Source: Lachnospiraceae bacterium
GTDB lineage: Bacteria; Bacillota; Clostridia; Lachnospirales; Lachnospiraceae
Direction of reading: 5' to 3'
DNA: 53,858 bases
Assembly (NCBI GenBank): GCA_910575075.1
Contig: CAJTCY010000003.1
Span: forward strand, 22,594-76,451
The notes beneath the pieces are model-generated. The model was not told where the DNA came from, did no database searches, and saw only the letters and a program-made list of their open reading frames with translations. This document shows, in pieces, positions 10,416 through 20,133 of this stretch (positions are counted from its first letter, which is position 1; each line of letters opens with the position of its first letter). Both the position numbers and the translations under genes were made by a program.

Positions 10416-13400
10416 TTAACATATCTTTTCTACACCCAGCAATACATGCTCTCCATTGATATTCCATTCCTTCTCAAATCCTCTCACAACAGGACTGTCA
10501 ATCTCCTGGGCAAGCACTTCGGATTGTATCTGAGCGCCATGTGACTCAAAGATCCCAGAAATTTTATCCTCCGCCTGGTAAGAAACCACAATTTTGTCCA
10601 TCACCTCAAAGCCTGCTTCCTTACGCATCGTCTGAATTTTACTGATCAGCTCACGCACAAAGCCTTCTTCAATCAGTTCTGGTGTCAGATTCGTGTCAAG
10701 TACCACTGTCACTTCATTATCACTATCTGTCACATATCCTTCTTGCTGCGTCATCGTGATAAGTAAGTCCTCTTCACATAATACAACTTCTGCATTTACG
10801 CTGTCAAGGGAAATACTTCCTTTACTCTTTAGCTCTGCCATAGCTGCATTACCGTCAAGTTCACTCAGCGCCTTTTGGATCTGCCCCAGGAATTTTCCAT
10901 ATTTCGGTCCTACTGTGCGAAGCTGCGGCTTAAACGTATAATCCGTAAAACTGCTGACATCCTCGGTAAACGTCACTTTTTTCACATTCAGTTCTTCCTC
11001 AATAATTTCCTGGAAAAACTCTGGAAGCTCATACGGCGCTTTGACAAACATGTTTCCAATAGGCTGGCGGTTCTTGATATTGGCGCTGTTGCGGCAGGCA
11101 CGCCCCATCACCACAATCTTCAATACCGCATCCATATGCTTCTCCAGCTCTTTGTCCACCATTGACAAGTCTGCCGCAGGGAAATCACAAAGATGGACAC
11201 TCTCAGGCGCGTTTTTATCAATGCTGCACACCAGGTTGCGGTAGATATCTTCTGTCATAAAAGGAATCATCGGCGCAGCCGCCTTGCTCACGGTTACCAG
11301 AGCTGTATATAAAGTCATATAAGCATTTATCTTATCCTGTTCCATGCCCTTTGCCCAGAAACGTTCCCGGCTTCTTCTCACGTACCAGTTGCTCATATCG
11401 TCTGTAAATTCCTGCAGCGCCCTTGCTGCCTCTGGAATCCGGTAATTTCCCAGGTCATTGTCCACTTCCGTTACCAGAGTATTCAGCTTGGACAGCAGCC
11501 ATTTATCCATCACAGACAATTTGTCATATTCCAGCTTATATTTTGTGGCATCAAATTGATCAATATTTGCATACAAAATAAAGAACGCATAGGTGTTCCA
11601 CAGTGTCCCCATAAATTTGCGCTGTCCTTCCTGCACGGCTTTTCCATGGAAACGATTCGGCAGCCAGGGAGCTGAGTTCACATAAAAATACCAACGGATA
11701 GCATCTGCACCGTATGTTTTCAGGGCGTCAAAGGGATCTACTGCATTTCCCTTGGATTTACTCATCTTCTGCCCGTTTTCATCCTGCACATGTCCCAGTA
11801 CAATTACATTTTCATAAGGAGCCTTGTTGAACAGCAGCGTAGATTCTGCAAGCAGAGAATAGAACCATCCGCGGGTCTGGTCCACGGCCTCCGAGATAAA
11901 CTGTGCCGGAAACTGCTGTTCAAATATTTCTTTATTTTCAAAAGGATAATGATGCTGCGCAAAGGGCATTGCCCCAGAGTCAAACCAGCAGTCGATTACT
12001 TCCGGAACCCGGTGCATTTCTTTTTTGCACTTCGGACATTTGATGGTCACCGCATCAATATAAGGGCGGTGCAGCTCAATTTCTTCCGGACAATTATCGG
12101 ACAATTCTTTTAACTCTGCGATACTTCCTATAGAATGCATATGACCACATTCGCACTCCCAGATATTCAGCGGTGTTCCCCAGTAACGGTTCCTGGAAAT
12201 TCCCCAGTCCTGGACATTTTCCAGCCAGTCGCCGAAACGCCCCTTACCGATGCTTTCTGGAATCCAGTTGATCGTATTATTATTGCGGATCAGGTCTTCT
12301 TTAACTTCTGTCATTTTGATAAACCAGGATTCTCTCGCATAATAAATCAACGGCGTATCGCAGCGCCAGCAATGAGGATATTCATGTTCAAACTTAGGTG
12401 CGTCGAACAAGAGCTTCTGATCCTCCAGATCCTGCAGAATCTGAGGATCTGCCTTCTTACAGAAAATACCCGCATAAGGCGTTCCCTCTGTCAGTTCTCC
12501 TTTTCCATTTACAAACTGTACGAATGGAAGATCATATTTCCTTCCTACCTTGGAGTCGTCCTCACCAAATGCCGGAGCAATGTGTACAATACCAGTACCA
12601 TCCGTCATGGTGACATATTCGTCACAGGTGAGAAAATGCGCTTTCTTGTGCTGCTTTGCTGCCGCTTCCCCTGCACAGGCAAACAACGGCTCATATTCTC
12701 TGTATTCTAAATCCGTTCCTTTATAAGTTTCTAAAACCTCATATGCCTTCTCTCCCGCAGCAAGCTGTTCCTTATCCAGCAGTGTGGACATCACCTTATC
12801 CAGCAATGCTTCCGCCATATAATAGGTATATCCGTCTTTTGCCTTCACCTTACAGTAAGTCTCCTGCGGGTTTACACAGAGCGCCAGGTTGGAAGGCAGC
12901 GTCCAGGGTGTGGTAGTCCATGCCAGGAAATAAGCGTCTTCTCCCACTGCTTTGAAACGGACAATGGCGGAACGCTCTTTTACAGTCTTATATCCCTGCG
13001 CCACTTCCTGTGCAGACAAAGGGGTCCCGCAGCGCGGACAATAGGGCACAATTTTGAAACCTTTGTACAATAATTTTCGATTCCAGATTTCTTTCAACGC
13101 CCACCACTCTGACTCGATAAAATCATTGTGATAGGTGACATAGGGGTTATCCATGTCCGCCCAAAATCCAACCGTGCCAGAGAAATCTTCCCACATGCCC
13201 TTGTATTTCCAGACACTTTCTTTGCACTTATCAATAAAAGGCTCTAAACCGTATTCCTCGATCTGTTCCTTGCCATCCAGGCCCAGAAGCTTCTCCACTT
13301 CCAGTTCCACCGGGAGACCGTGAGTGTCCCATCCTGCTTTTCTGGGCACCATTTTTCCCTTCATGGTCTGATATCTCGGAATCATATCTTTAATGACACG

Positions 13401-13583
13401 TGTCAGGACATGCCCGATATGCGGCTTTCCATTTGCAGTTGGCGGTCCGTCATAAAAGGTATACGTTTCACCTTCTTTGCGGTTTTCCATACTTTTACGA
13501 AAAATATCATTGTCTTTCCAGAACTGTTCTGTCTGTTTCTCTCTCTCTACAAAGTTCAGATTCGTCTCGACTTTGTTATACAT
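10416..13583 (-). CDS. ileS: Isoleucyl-tRNA synthetase
   Basis: This enzyme charges tRNA-Ile with isoleucine. The 1055 residues contain the class I signature NGKPHIGH near residues 50-57 and KMSKS near 600, the catalytic Rossmann domain split by the CP1 editing domain, and an anticodon-binding C-terminus. The length, the NGKPHIGHVLTR signature context and the lack of the short bacterial C-terminal zinc finger resemble the eukaryote-like type 2 IleS. Some members of that type are less sensitive to mupirocin; this is an inference from family knowledge. AAGGAG lies upstream of the ATG. Expression is controlled by the T-box leader at 13746-14030. Confidence 0.96.
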   Translation of the reverse strand: MYNKVETNLNFVEREKQTEQFWKDNDIFRKSMENRKEGETYTFYDGPPTANGKPHIGHVLTRVIKDMIPRYQTMKGKMVPRKAGWDTHGLPVELEVEKLLGLDGKEQIEEYGLEPFIDKCKESVWKYKGMWEDFSGTVGFWADMDNPYVTYHNDFIESEWWALKEIWNRKLLYKGFKIVPYCPRCGTPLSAQEVAQGYKTVKERSAIVRFKAVGEDAYFLAWTTTPWTLPSNLALCVNPQETYCKVKAKDGYTYYMAEALLDKVMSTLLDKEQLAAGEKAYEVLETYKGTDLEYREYEPLFACAGEAAAKQHKKAHFLTCDEYVTMTDGTGIVHIAPAFGEDDSKVGRKYDLPFVQFVNGKGELTEGTPYAGIFCKKADPQILQDLEDQKLLFDAPKFEHEYPHCWRCDTPLIYYARESWFIKMTEVKEDLIRNNNTINWIPESIGKGRFGDWLENVQDWGISRNRYWGTPLNIWECECGHMHSIGSIAELKELSDNCPEEIELHRPYIDAVTIKCPKCKKEMHRVPEVIDCWFDSGAMPFAQHHYPFENKEIFEQQFPAQFISEAVDQTRGWFYSLLAESTLLFNKAPYENVIVLGHVQDENGQKMSKSKGNAVDPFDALKTYGADAIRWYFYVNSAPWLPNRFHGKAVQEGQRKFMGTLWNTYAFFILYANIDQFDATKYKLEYDKLSVMDKWLLSKLNTLVTEVDNDLGNYRIPEAARALQEFTDDMSNWYVRRSRERFWAKGMEQDKINAYMTLYTALVTVSKAAAPMIPFMTEDIYRNLVCSIDKNAPESVHLCDFPAADLSMVDKELEKHMDAVLKIVVMGRACRNSANIKNRQPIGNMFVKAPYELPEFFQEIIEEELNVKKVTFTEDVSSFTDYTFKPQLRTVGPKYGKFLGQIQKALSELDGNAAMAELKSKGSISLDSVNAEVVLCEEDLLITMTQQEGYVTDSDNEVTVVLDTNLTPELIEEGFVRELISKIQTMRKEAGFEVMDKIVVSYQAEDKISGIFESHGAQIQSEVLAQEIDSPVVRGFEKEWNINGEHVLLGVEKIC

Positions 13584-13745
13584 TGTGATTCTCCTTTCTT
13601 AAAGCAAAATAGGCAAGCCACCTCTTGTTTCCCTAAAGCTTGTTTGAAAATGGGGACTTTGACGATTTGCTGCGCCGCGCAAAATTGCATAGCAGCCATT
13701 ACCCTGTTTGCGCGTGACAAGGTCTTTCCTATAGAATTAAAGAAA

Positions 13746-14030
13746 GCTTCGTCCCGTAAAAGGACGAAGCCCGCAAATGCATCGTTTACCACCTGTTACC
13801 CTGTACTTTGACACACTATATTCTTTCAAAGATGCTGTCAGCATACATGATTCCATTAACGGAGGAATAGTCCGTCCCTGCCTACTCTTTTCATATCTGA
13901 CATATAAAATGTTCAGCGGGCAACTTGGAAGTGATATTCAGACAGCTTCTACTTGTACCGGCTTCCACCTCCCCGGCTCGCTGTGACGTTGGATCTGCTG
14001 TCTTACTGTCTTCGTCATTGTCTTTTCATA
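13746..14030 (-). ncRNA. T-box riboswitch leader of ileS, ATC specifier
   Basis: Read on the minus strand, the leader shows a stem I apical region (AGCGAGCCGGGGAGGTGG, then AAGCCGG) and a specifier loop containing ATC (13935-13933) in GAATATCACTTCC. The antiterminator T-box bulge is AACAGGTGGTAAACG (about 13798-13784). An intrinsic terminator, GCTTCGTCC paired with GGACGAAGC at 13746-13770, is followed by TTTCTTT. ATC is an isoleucine codon, matching the downstream gene. Uncharged tRNA-Ile is expected to stabilise the antiterminator and permit ileS transcription. About 160 bases, including a possible relic repeat, separate the terminator from the ileS start. Confidence 0.9.
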
Positions 14031-14039
14031 TTCTGGTTT

Positions 14040-14069
14040 ATTATAAAGCCTGCCATCTCATTTTGTCAA
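14040..14069 (-). promoter_or_regulatory. Sigma-A-type promoter of the ileS T-box transcript
   Basis: A perfect TTGACA (14069-14064) and a perfect TATAAT (14045-14040) are separated by 18 bases on the minus strand, just upstream of stem I. A MITE-like element is inserted three bases beyond the target duplication, so the promoter itself is intact. Confidence 0.85.
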
Positions 14070-14080
14070 GAGATGACAGG

Positions 14081-14276
14081 TTTGAGTTTCCCCATTTTTT
14101 GATTTTATAGTACCAAAAGGTTTCCAGCACAAAGTGATGGAAACACTTTGCACAGAAAAATGCTTTGGAAAGCTAGCTTTCCAGACACTTTTTGTGCAAG
14201 ATGTCTATGCTGCCAAAGGCAGCAAGACCTTTTGGTACTAAAATATCGGTTGTTGTTAAAAATGGGGAAACTCAAA
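14081..14276. mobile_element. MITE-like element, 196 bp, with 8-bp target duplication
   Basis: The ends are a 19-base perfect inverted repeat (TTTGAGTTTCCCCATTTTT at 14081-14099, its complement at 14258-14276). A second inverted pair, AGTACCAAAAGGT, lies inside. The element is flanked by identical ATGACAGG copies at 14073-14080 and 14277-14284, as expected for a target site duplication. No transposase is encoded, so it would have to be moved in trans. It separates the 3' end of the BspA-like gene from the ileS promoter and its palindrome could act as a terminator for either side. A partial second copy lies at 45671-45745. Confidence 0.8.
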
Positions 14277-14304
14277 ATGACAGGCCGTTTCAACCGAAAA
14301 TATT

Positions 14305-17300
14305 TTACTTCACCGTAATTCTTATCTTCGCTTTTTTACCATTAAATGTTTTCGCTGTAATGACAGCTTTTCCTTTTCTCTTCGCTGTTATTCTTCCTTT
14401 CGCATTTACAGAAGCTACTGACTTCCTGTTAGAAGAATACGTAATTCTATGACTTGCTGTATTCCTGGAAAATCTTACTTTTACTGTAAAATGTCTCCCT
14501 CGCTTTAAAGTCTTTTTTGCAGCGTTCAAGGTTATTTTTTTCGGTGCTTTTTTCACACTCACTATAACTTTTGCACTCTTCCCACTTGCAGCTCTCACAG
14601 TTATTCTGCAGGTTCCTGTCTTCTTTGCCTTTATTTTTCCATCAGCGCTGACAGTCACCTTATTGTTAGAAGTCTCATAGACAAGTGTCTGGTCCGTTGC
14701 ATTCTGCGGCAGAACAAAAGCCCCCAGCTTACAGCTTTCCCCTGCGCCCAAAGTCAGCTTTTTCACCGGAATCCGGACTTCATTTACCGCAATTTCGCTC
14801 TTAACCGTAACCTGCAGCTCTGCTTTCTTCCCATTAAATGTTTCCACCGTGATAACTGCCTTTCCTTCTTTGCCTGCCGTCACCATTCCCTGCTTGGAAA
14901 CAGACGCAACAGAAACATCATTAGAAGAATACGCAACACGATTGCTGGCTGTATCTTCTGGCAGATTCAGTTCAATTTGAAAATGTTCTCCCGGATTCAG
15001 CTTTTTCTCCCTTGCATTCAAGGTAACGGTTTCTGGAGCCTTCTTAACTGTCACCGTGACAATTTCCTGCTTCTGACTGGCAGATTTTACAAGGATATAA
15101 GAAATCCCAGGTTTTTTTGCTGTTATGATTCCTTCTTCCGAAATTTCTACCCTGTCATTCATTGCCTGGAAATGCAAGTTCCTATTGGTTGCATTCCCCG
15201 GAAAAGCGACAGCCTCCAGTGCAAAGTTCTCTCCTACACCCAAAGTCAGATTCTTTTTATTTATCTTAATCTGAGTTACCGGAATATCTGGTGTCGGATC
15301 TGGGTCTTCCGGGTCTGGTGTCGGATCTGGGTCTTCTGGGCCTGGTGTTGGATCTGGGTCTTCTGGACCTGGCGTCGGATCTGGGTCTTCCGGGCCTGGC
15401 GTCGGATCTGGGTCTTCTGGGCCTGGTGTTGGGTCTGGATCTTCCGGGCCTGGTGTCGGGTCTGGCTTCTGCTCCTGTTTGGTAAGAAGAACTATAAAAT
15501 CTCCCAATTTGAAAGTAAAGCTGTCCCCCTCTTGCGGAAGAATCTCTATTTCACAGGTTAACTCCTCTTCCCCTTCCTGCTTTGCAAAAGAAGTTTCCAG
15601 TTCATCAAGAGACATTGTAATATAATTCCGTCCAGGATTCAAAACGGCATTCTGCGTATAAGAAGCAATTTTCTCTCCCTCATGGTCAACGAAAGAAGCT
15701 GTCAGTGCAGCATTTTTTTGCGTCCTGTCCCCGGAAATGATTGCAAAGCTTATTGTTCCATTGAGCTTGTTTTTTGTATCACAGCTTACATTAATTTCAC
15801 TGTCTTTGACTTTAAATGGATTTTCTTCCTTGGAAACTGCAAAAGAAGCTTCTGCTTTACCGTCTGCCAGTTTTAGTTCCTGTCCATCCACAGATATCTT
15901 CTCCTGCTCCGGTGCCTGAACCGTAATCGTATCATCCGAGGCTACCGTTACAGAGGCATTGCTGCCCTCTATCTCTATCGTTCGCTCCATTCCTTCTTCA
16001 TTCATCACCGTAAACTGCGCCGTTTCCTCTTCTGTGGATTTCGATTTCAAAACCAGCTCCAACTTTTCCTCTTCTGTCTCAGGCTGATTTACCTCTAATA
16101 CTGCCTGTTCATCTGAAGAAGTAATTTCCGCAAAATTTTCTTCTGATGCGGCATAAAAAGTAACCGCATCTTCTGTGCTGTCAGAACTCTCCTGCCCTGC
16201 TGCAAGCTGATAGCTGCCTTTTGGCAGGACGAAACTGCGGATTCCTGAAAAAATGTCTTCCTCCTCTGACTCAAACAATTTCTGTTCATAGGCGCCTTCT
16301 ATTTCCTCTATGCCTTTTCCGTCCTTATCCTCTACAGTTCCATCTTCTTTATCAATGGAGAGATAAAGAGACTCTTCGGCCGTTTCACTTTGAAGTTCGA
16401 CACCCGACATTGCAGCGGCAACTACCGAATAATCCAGATAAGACGCGTAATTGTAAAATTTATAGGAGATTTCGCTGAAATCCTTTTTTATGGTAAGCGT
16501 CTGCATGGCCGAAGGCTGATTGGGATCATAAACTTTCATCTCAAAATCACCATTCTCCACTTGCTCCACAGAAACAGGAATTACTACATGCGCTCCATAG
16601 GCAGAATATACGGTCATTAAAATAGGTTCTGCCTGGGAATCTACCTGTAGACCTCCAGAACGCTCAAATTCTTCTACTTTCAGAATCATTTCCAGATACT
16701 TTCCCCGGTTCCTGCTTAACAGACCTCCGCAGCCGGCAATAGCGCCTTTGCACTGTGAAATCTGGTAAGCTTCAATCAGCTTTGTCAAAGCGGCGTCTTT
16801 ATGTCCAGGGGCCGCCAGATCAAAAAGGCTATCTGCTTCTGCATCATAATCTGCCGCCTGGAAATTCTGATTTTCATAAAATTCCAGGGCGGTTCCAGCC
16901 ATTCCATAACAGGAGCCGTTCCAATTCCCGTCGACAGCATAATAGTAGCTGCCAGAAATAATGCTATTCAGAATATCTACATACCGTTGTCTTGGAATAC
17001 GGTAATTCGCCGGATAGCCAAAAGAAGCTGCACTGTTGTTAAAAGAATAGTGGTCTCTTCTCTCTGTATAGAATCTGTCCAGACCCATGAGAGGAATCCC
17101 GTTCCAGGAATCACCCAGACCAGCCCATTCATTCCAGAGCTTACGATAGCAAATCGTAAGTTTGCCGCATTCCTGGAAACTGTCCTCCGCCCAGTTTTCG
17201 GGAATTCCTCCATAAAAATAAACTTTTTCCAACGCTGCATTGCCCTGAAAGGCCTGCGCCTCAATCGTATGTACACTGGCAGGAAGATTGATCGTACGAA

Positions 17301-19341
17301 GCCCGCTTCCCGAAAAAGCTTCCGATTTTATTACGGACACGCTTTCTGGCACCATAAATTCCGCCATGGATGCGCAGCCTGCAAAAGCTCTTTCTTCTAT
17401 TGTCTGTATCTGGCTGCCCAGCACTACTGTTGTCACGGATGCGCAGCCCTCAAATGCACCTGCTCCTATGGAAGATATCTCTTTGAGCACAAGCTCTCCC
17501 TGTATAGTACTGTCATTTTGAAACGCCCCTGCTTCTATGGTTTCCGTTCCTTCGACATCTATAAACAATAATTCTCCGCAATCTGCAAAAGCATACGCCC
17601 CAACTCTCTTTAAGCCTGCCGTTTCAAAACGGAGCAGTTTCTCTGCACCACAAAAAGCATAGGCTCCGATTTCTGTGATCCCCTCTGACTCAATCGTCTG
17701 TATCATGCCCATATACGCATTCCAGGGCGCCGGATCTTCCTGCGAAAAATCAGGTATCTTTCCTGCCCCAGTAAACTGTATGCGTCCAATGTCTCCCTGA
17801 TACTTCCAGGAAACTCCTTCAAAACTGCCCTCGTCAAGCGCAGGGTTATCCGGATCCCAAAGCACCAGATTATAAGATTGCCAATAGGAACTGTCAAAAC
17901 CACTGGCAGAAGCAGTATGATAAATCAGCAGCTTGTTTCCATTTTCTCTTATGCTCTCAAAAGCTAACTGAGGCGCATTTCCCTGAAAATAAATAGAATT
18001 TAGATTGTAATTCCACAGAAGCGATCCCTGACCAAGGCGGACAAGGTTTTTGGGCATATACAATTCTTTCAGCGCATTCGCCTTTTCGATACAATAATCT
18101 GCCAGGCTCTCCACAGTATCCAGGACATGATATTCATTATCCGGTTTTGCCGCTGGATAGAAATAGAAAATGGTATGTTCCTTATTATAAACCACATTGT
18201 CTATGGCTTCCAGATACGGGTTTTCTTCCGAGATAATCACAGTTGCCAATTTCGTACAATTCTCAAAAATAGCTCCTGGCATGGCTCTTAGCCCCTTGCC
18301 CACAGTTACTTTCGTCATGCCGCAGCCCCAAAACCCATCATCTGCTATGGTTTCCACACTATCAGGGATATTAAGTTCTCTCAGGCCCTGGCACGATGAA
18401 AACGCGTCTTCCTTAATCTCCTTTAGCGTAGAGGGCAGGGAGAGACTTGTAAGATAATGAGCATAGGCAAACGCCCATTCATCAATGATCTGCGTCCCCT
18501 CCTGAATCTGGGCTGCCGTTGAAGTCGAAGCCGCCGCATAGGCAATTGCCCTGTATGGCTTTCCCTCCTTCAATTCGTATAAAACATTGTCCACGGCCTG
18601 GAAATTCACATTTCCTTCCGCACACTGAAGACTCTGCACGGTCTTGGTTCCCCTTAGAAAAGCGCCTGCTACAGCAGACATATTCTTTGAAATTGTCAGA
18701 CTGGTAATGGCTGTCTGCCGAAAACAATCTATCCCCAAAGAAGTAAGACTGTCAGGAAGCGGGATATCCCTCAGCTTCTCACAATCTGCAAATGCATACT
18801 CTCCGATACTTTCCAATCCTTCCTGAAATTGGACGGAAACCAGTGACACGTCATTATAAAACGCGCTATTTCCAATTGTTTTTAAGCCTGTGCCGCAGAC
18901 TACTGTCTCCAGCAGGCTGCAAGAGCCAAAAGCCGATTCCCCAATCTCCGTAATACTGTCCGGCAGCGCAATGGATTTTAAGCTGACGCAATAGTAAAAC
19001 GCGTAAGGGGAAATAGAGGTAATTCCTTCTGCTATGGACACAGAAGTAATCGTTTGGTGATAACCATTCAAATACCAGGGCGGCGCAACATCCTCACCAA
19101 AGTCCATCTCTCCTGTTCCCGTCAGGATCAGTTTGTACGGCGTACCCTCTTCTAAATCCCACTCAGCCTCCGTATCTTCTGTCACCTCCCATTGGACGTT
19201 CTCACCGCACGTTCCGGAAACAGGTTTTTCTGCGGACTCTTCCGCAAATACAAAAGGAATTTCACCAAATTGGACTGGCAAAAAATTAAATATCAATATT
19301 GGAACCAAAAATACACAAACAACTATTCGGAACTTTTTCAT
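14305..19341 (-). CDS. BspA-like leucine-rich-repeat surface protein with papain-like and Ig-like domains
   Basis: A secreted protein of about 1678 residues. The chosen start (MKKFRIVV) has AAAGGG seven bases upstream; in-frame starts at 19347 and 19362 are alternatives. A signal peptide ends near the VFAEES segment. Two blocks of LRR_5 (BspA/TpLRR) repeats follow, with units such as ITEIGESAFGSCSLLETV. A middle domain contains NGSCYGMA, then AHVVIPV and VYDPNQP, in the order of a cysteine-peptidase Cys-His-Asp set. Next comes an acidic region, then six near-identical DPTPGPEDP units (about 15290-15460). Last are four Big2-like Ig folds ending near TVK. There is no LPxTG motif, so attachment is unclear. 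Adhesion is plausible, and peptidase activity is only an inference. Confidence 0.85.
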   Translation of the reverse strand: MKKFRIVVCVFLVPILIFNFLPVQFGEIPFVFAEESAEKPVSGTCGENVQWEVTEDTEAEWDLEEGTPYKLILTGTGEMDFGEDVAPPWYLNGYHQTITSVSIAEGITSISPYAFYYCVSLKSIALPDSITEIGESAFGSCSLLETVVCGTGLKTIGNSAFYNDVSLVSVQFQEGLESIGEYAFADCEKLRDIPLPDSLTSLGIDCFRQTAITSLTISKNMSAVAGAFLRGTKTVQSLQCAEGNVNFQAVDNVLYELKEGKPYRAIAYAAASTSTAAQIQEGTQIIDEWAFAYAHYLTSLSLPSTLKEIKEDAFSSCQGLRELNIPDSVETIADDGFWGCGMTKVTVGKGLRAMPGAIFENCTKLATVIISEENPYLEAIDNVVYNKEHTIFYFYPAAKPDNEYHVLDTVESLADYCIEKANALKELYMPKNLVRLGQGSLLWNYNLNSIYFQGNAPQLAFESIRENGNKLLIYHTASASGFDSSYWQSYNLVLWDPDNPALDEGSFEGVSWKYQGDIGRIQFTGAGKIPDFSQEDPAPWNAYMGMIQTIESEGITEIGAYAFCGAEKLLRFETAGLKRVGAYAFADCGELLFIDVEGTETIEAGAFQNDSTIQGELVLKEISSIGAGAFEGCASVTTVVLGSQIQTIEERAFAGCASMAEFMVPESVSVIKSEAFSGSGLRTINLPASVHTIEAQAFQGNAALEKVYFYGGIPENWAEDSFQECGKLTICYRKLWNEWAGLGDSWNGIPLMGLDRFYTERRDHYSFNNSAASFGYPANYRIPRQRYVDILNSIISGSYYYAVDGNWNGSCYGMAGTALEFYENQNFQAADYDAEADSLFDLAAPGHKDAALTKLIEAYQISQCKGAIAGCGGLLSRNRGKYLEMILKVEEFERSGGLQVDSQAEPILMTVYSAYGAHVVIPVSVEQVENGDFEMKVYDPNQPSAMQTLTIKKDFSEISYKFYNYASYLDYSVVAAAMSGVELQSETAEESLYLSIDKEDGTVEDKDGKGIEEIEGAYEQKLFESEEEDIFSGIRSFVLPKGSYQLAAGQESSDSTEDAVTFYAASEENFAEITSSDEQAVLEVNQPETEEEKLELVLKSKSTEEETAQFTVMNEEGMERTIEIEGSNASVTVASDDTITVQAPEQEKISVDGQELKLADGKAEASFAVSKEENPFKVKDSEINVSCDTKNKLNGTISFAIISGDRTQKNAALTASFVDHEGEKIASYTQNAVLNPGRNYITMSLDELETSFAKQEGEEELTCEIEILPQEGDSFTFKLGDFIVLLTKQEQKPDPTPGPEDPDPTPGPEDPDPTPGPEDPDPTPGPEDPDPTPGPEDPDPTPDPEDPDPTPDIPVTQIKINKKNLTLGVGENFALEAVAFPGNATNRNLHFQAMNDRVEISEEGIITAKKPGISYILVKSASQKQEIVTVTVKKAPETVTLNAREKKLNPGEHFQIELNLPEDTASNRVAYSSNDVSVASVSKQGMVTAGKEGKAVITVETFNGKKAELQVTVKSEIAVNEVRIPVKKLTLGAGESCKLGAFVLPQNATDQTLVYETSNNKVTVSADGKIKAKKTGTCRITVRAASGKSAKVIVSVKKAPKKITLNAAKKTLKRGRHFTVKVRFSRNTASHRITYSSNRKSVASVNAKGRITAKRKGKAVITAKTFNGKKAKIRITVK

Positions 19342-19387
19342 AGACATTCCCTTTCCTTCCATTTCTTATCTCAGACTGTCTCAAAGT

Positions 19388-20026
19388 TTACATGTGATGC
19401 CTATAATTCATATACTGCAACTCCCGCATAATATCATAATATGCAGGAGAACTCTGGATAAAAACCCCTACAATCGTCAGAATCAACAGCAAAATCAAGG
19501 CAATGGAAGAACAAATAATACCGGCAATCGCCATGCCTTTTGCGGTTCCTTTACTAAGCTGAAGGATACCCAGTACAATGGAAACGATTGCCAATGGGAT
19601 ACAGGTGCACCACAGACAGCAGGTGATCAGCGCGATAATACCGCAGATCATTGACGCAATGCCAAACCCGCCGCTTTCTGCTGAAACAGTGCTCTGGCTC
19701 TCCTGCTGGTATACTGGTTCTGCATAACCAGAAGTGGGGGGATACTGATTCTGTCCTCCATATGGCTGCTGATTATAACCTGGCTGCTGAAGCTGCTGGC
19801 TAGATTCCGGCTGCTGAGGCTGCCCTCCATATGCCTGCTGACCGGATTCCGGCTGCTGGGACTGCCCTCCATATACCTGTTGTACTTCCCCCTCATTCTG
19901 AGACTGCTGATTCTTATCCAGTCTCACAGGCTCTCCTGTGCCATTCGCCTTGTTATCATACGGGGGCTGATTCCCGGACTGCATTTCCCGGGCATTACTG
20001 TCAAATACGTTGTTTTCATCATTCAT
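19388..20026 (-). CDS. DUF4190-type membrane protein with Gln/Pro-rich N-terminus
   Basis: A protein of 212 residues from the ATG at 20026, chosen because AGGAGG lies eight bases upstream; an earlier in-frame ATG at 20050 has no site. Residues 1-125 are hydrophilic and rich in Gln, Pro, Tyr and Gly, with GGQPQQPES-like repeats. The C-terminal part holds two membrane segments around GFGIASMICGIIALITCCLW and SKGTAKGMAIAGIICSSIAL, the DUF4190 pattern. The cysteine-rich CCLWCTC between helices is notable. The function is unknown; such proteins are small membrane proteins of Bacillota. The surface protein gene starts 46 bases downstream and may be cotranscribed. Confidence 0.75.
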   Translation of the reverse strand: MNDENNVFDSNAREMQSGNQPPYDNKANGTGEPVRLDKNQQSQNEGEVQQVYGGQSQQPESGQQAYGGQPQQPESSQQLQQPGYNQQPYGGQNQYPPTSGYAEPVYQQESQSTVSAESGGFGIASMICGIIALITCCLWCTCIPLAIVSIVLGILQLSKGTAKGMAIAGIICSSIALILLLILTIVGVFIQSSPAYYDIMRELQYMNYRHHM

Positions 20027-20105
20027 ACAGAAATCCTCCTGTGCTTTCATAAACTAAATTCATCATTGTTTCAGAACTCTTATTTTCTTTATAAATGCTA
20101 CTTTT

Positions 20106-20133
20106 ATTATAACAAAAACCGCAAATATATCAA
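20106..20133 (-). promoter_or_regulatory. Promoter of the DUF4190 gene
   Basis: On the minus strand TTGATA (20133-20128) and TATAAT (20111-20106) are 16 bases apart, with TG one base before the -10. The -35 overlaps the end of the VanZ gene, so the DUF4190 gene can be transcribed independently. Confidence 0.6.

Noticed and set aside
14977-15561. Tryptophan-rich frame opposite the DPTPGPEDP stalk
   Set aside because: It is the antisense reading of a proline/aspartate repeat and has no ribosome site.
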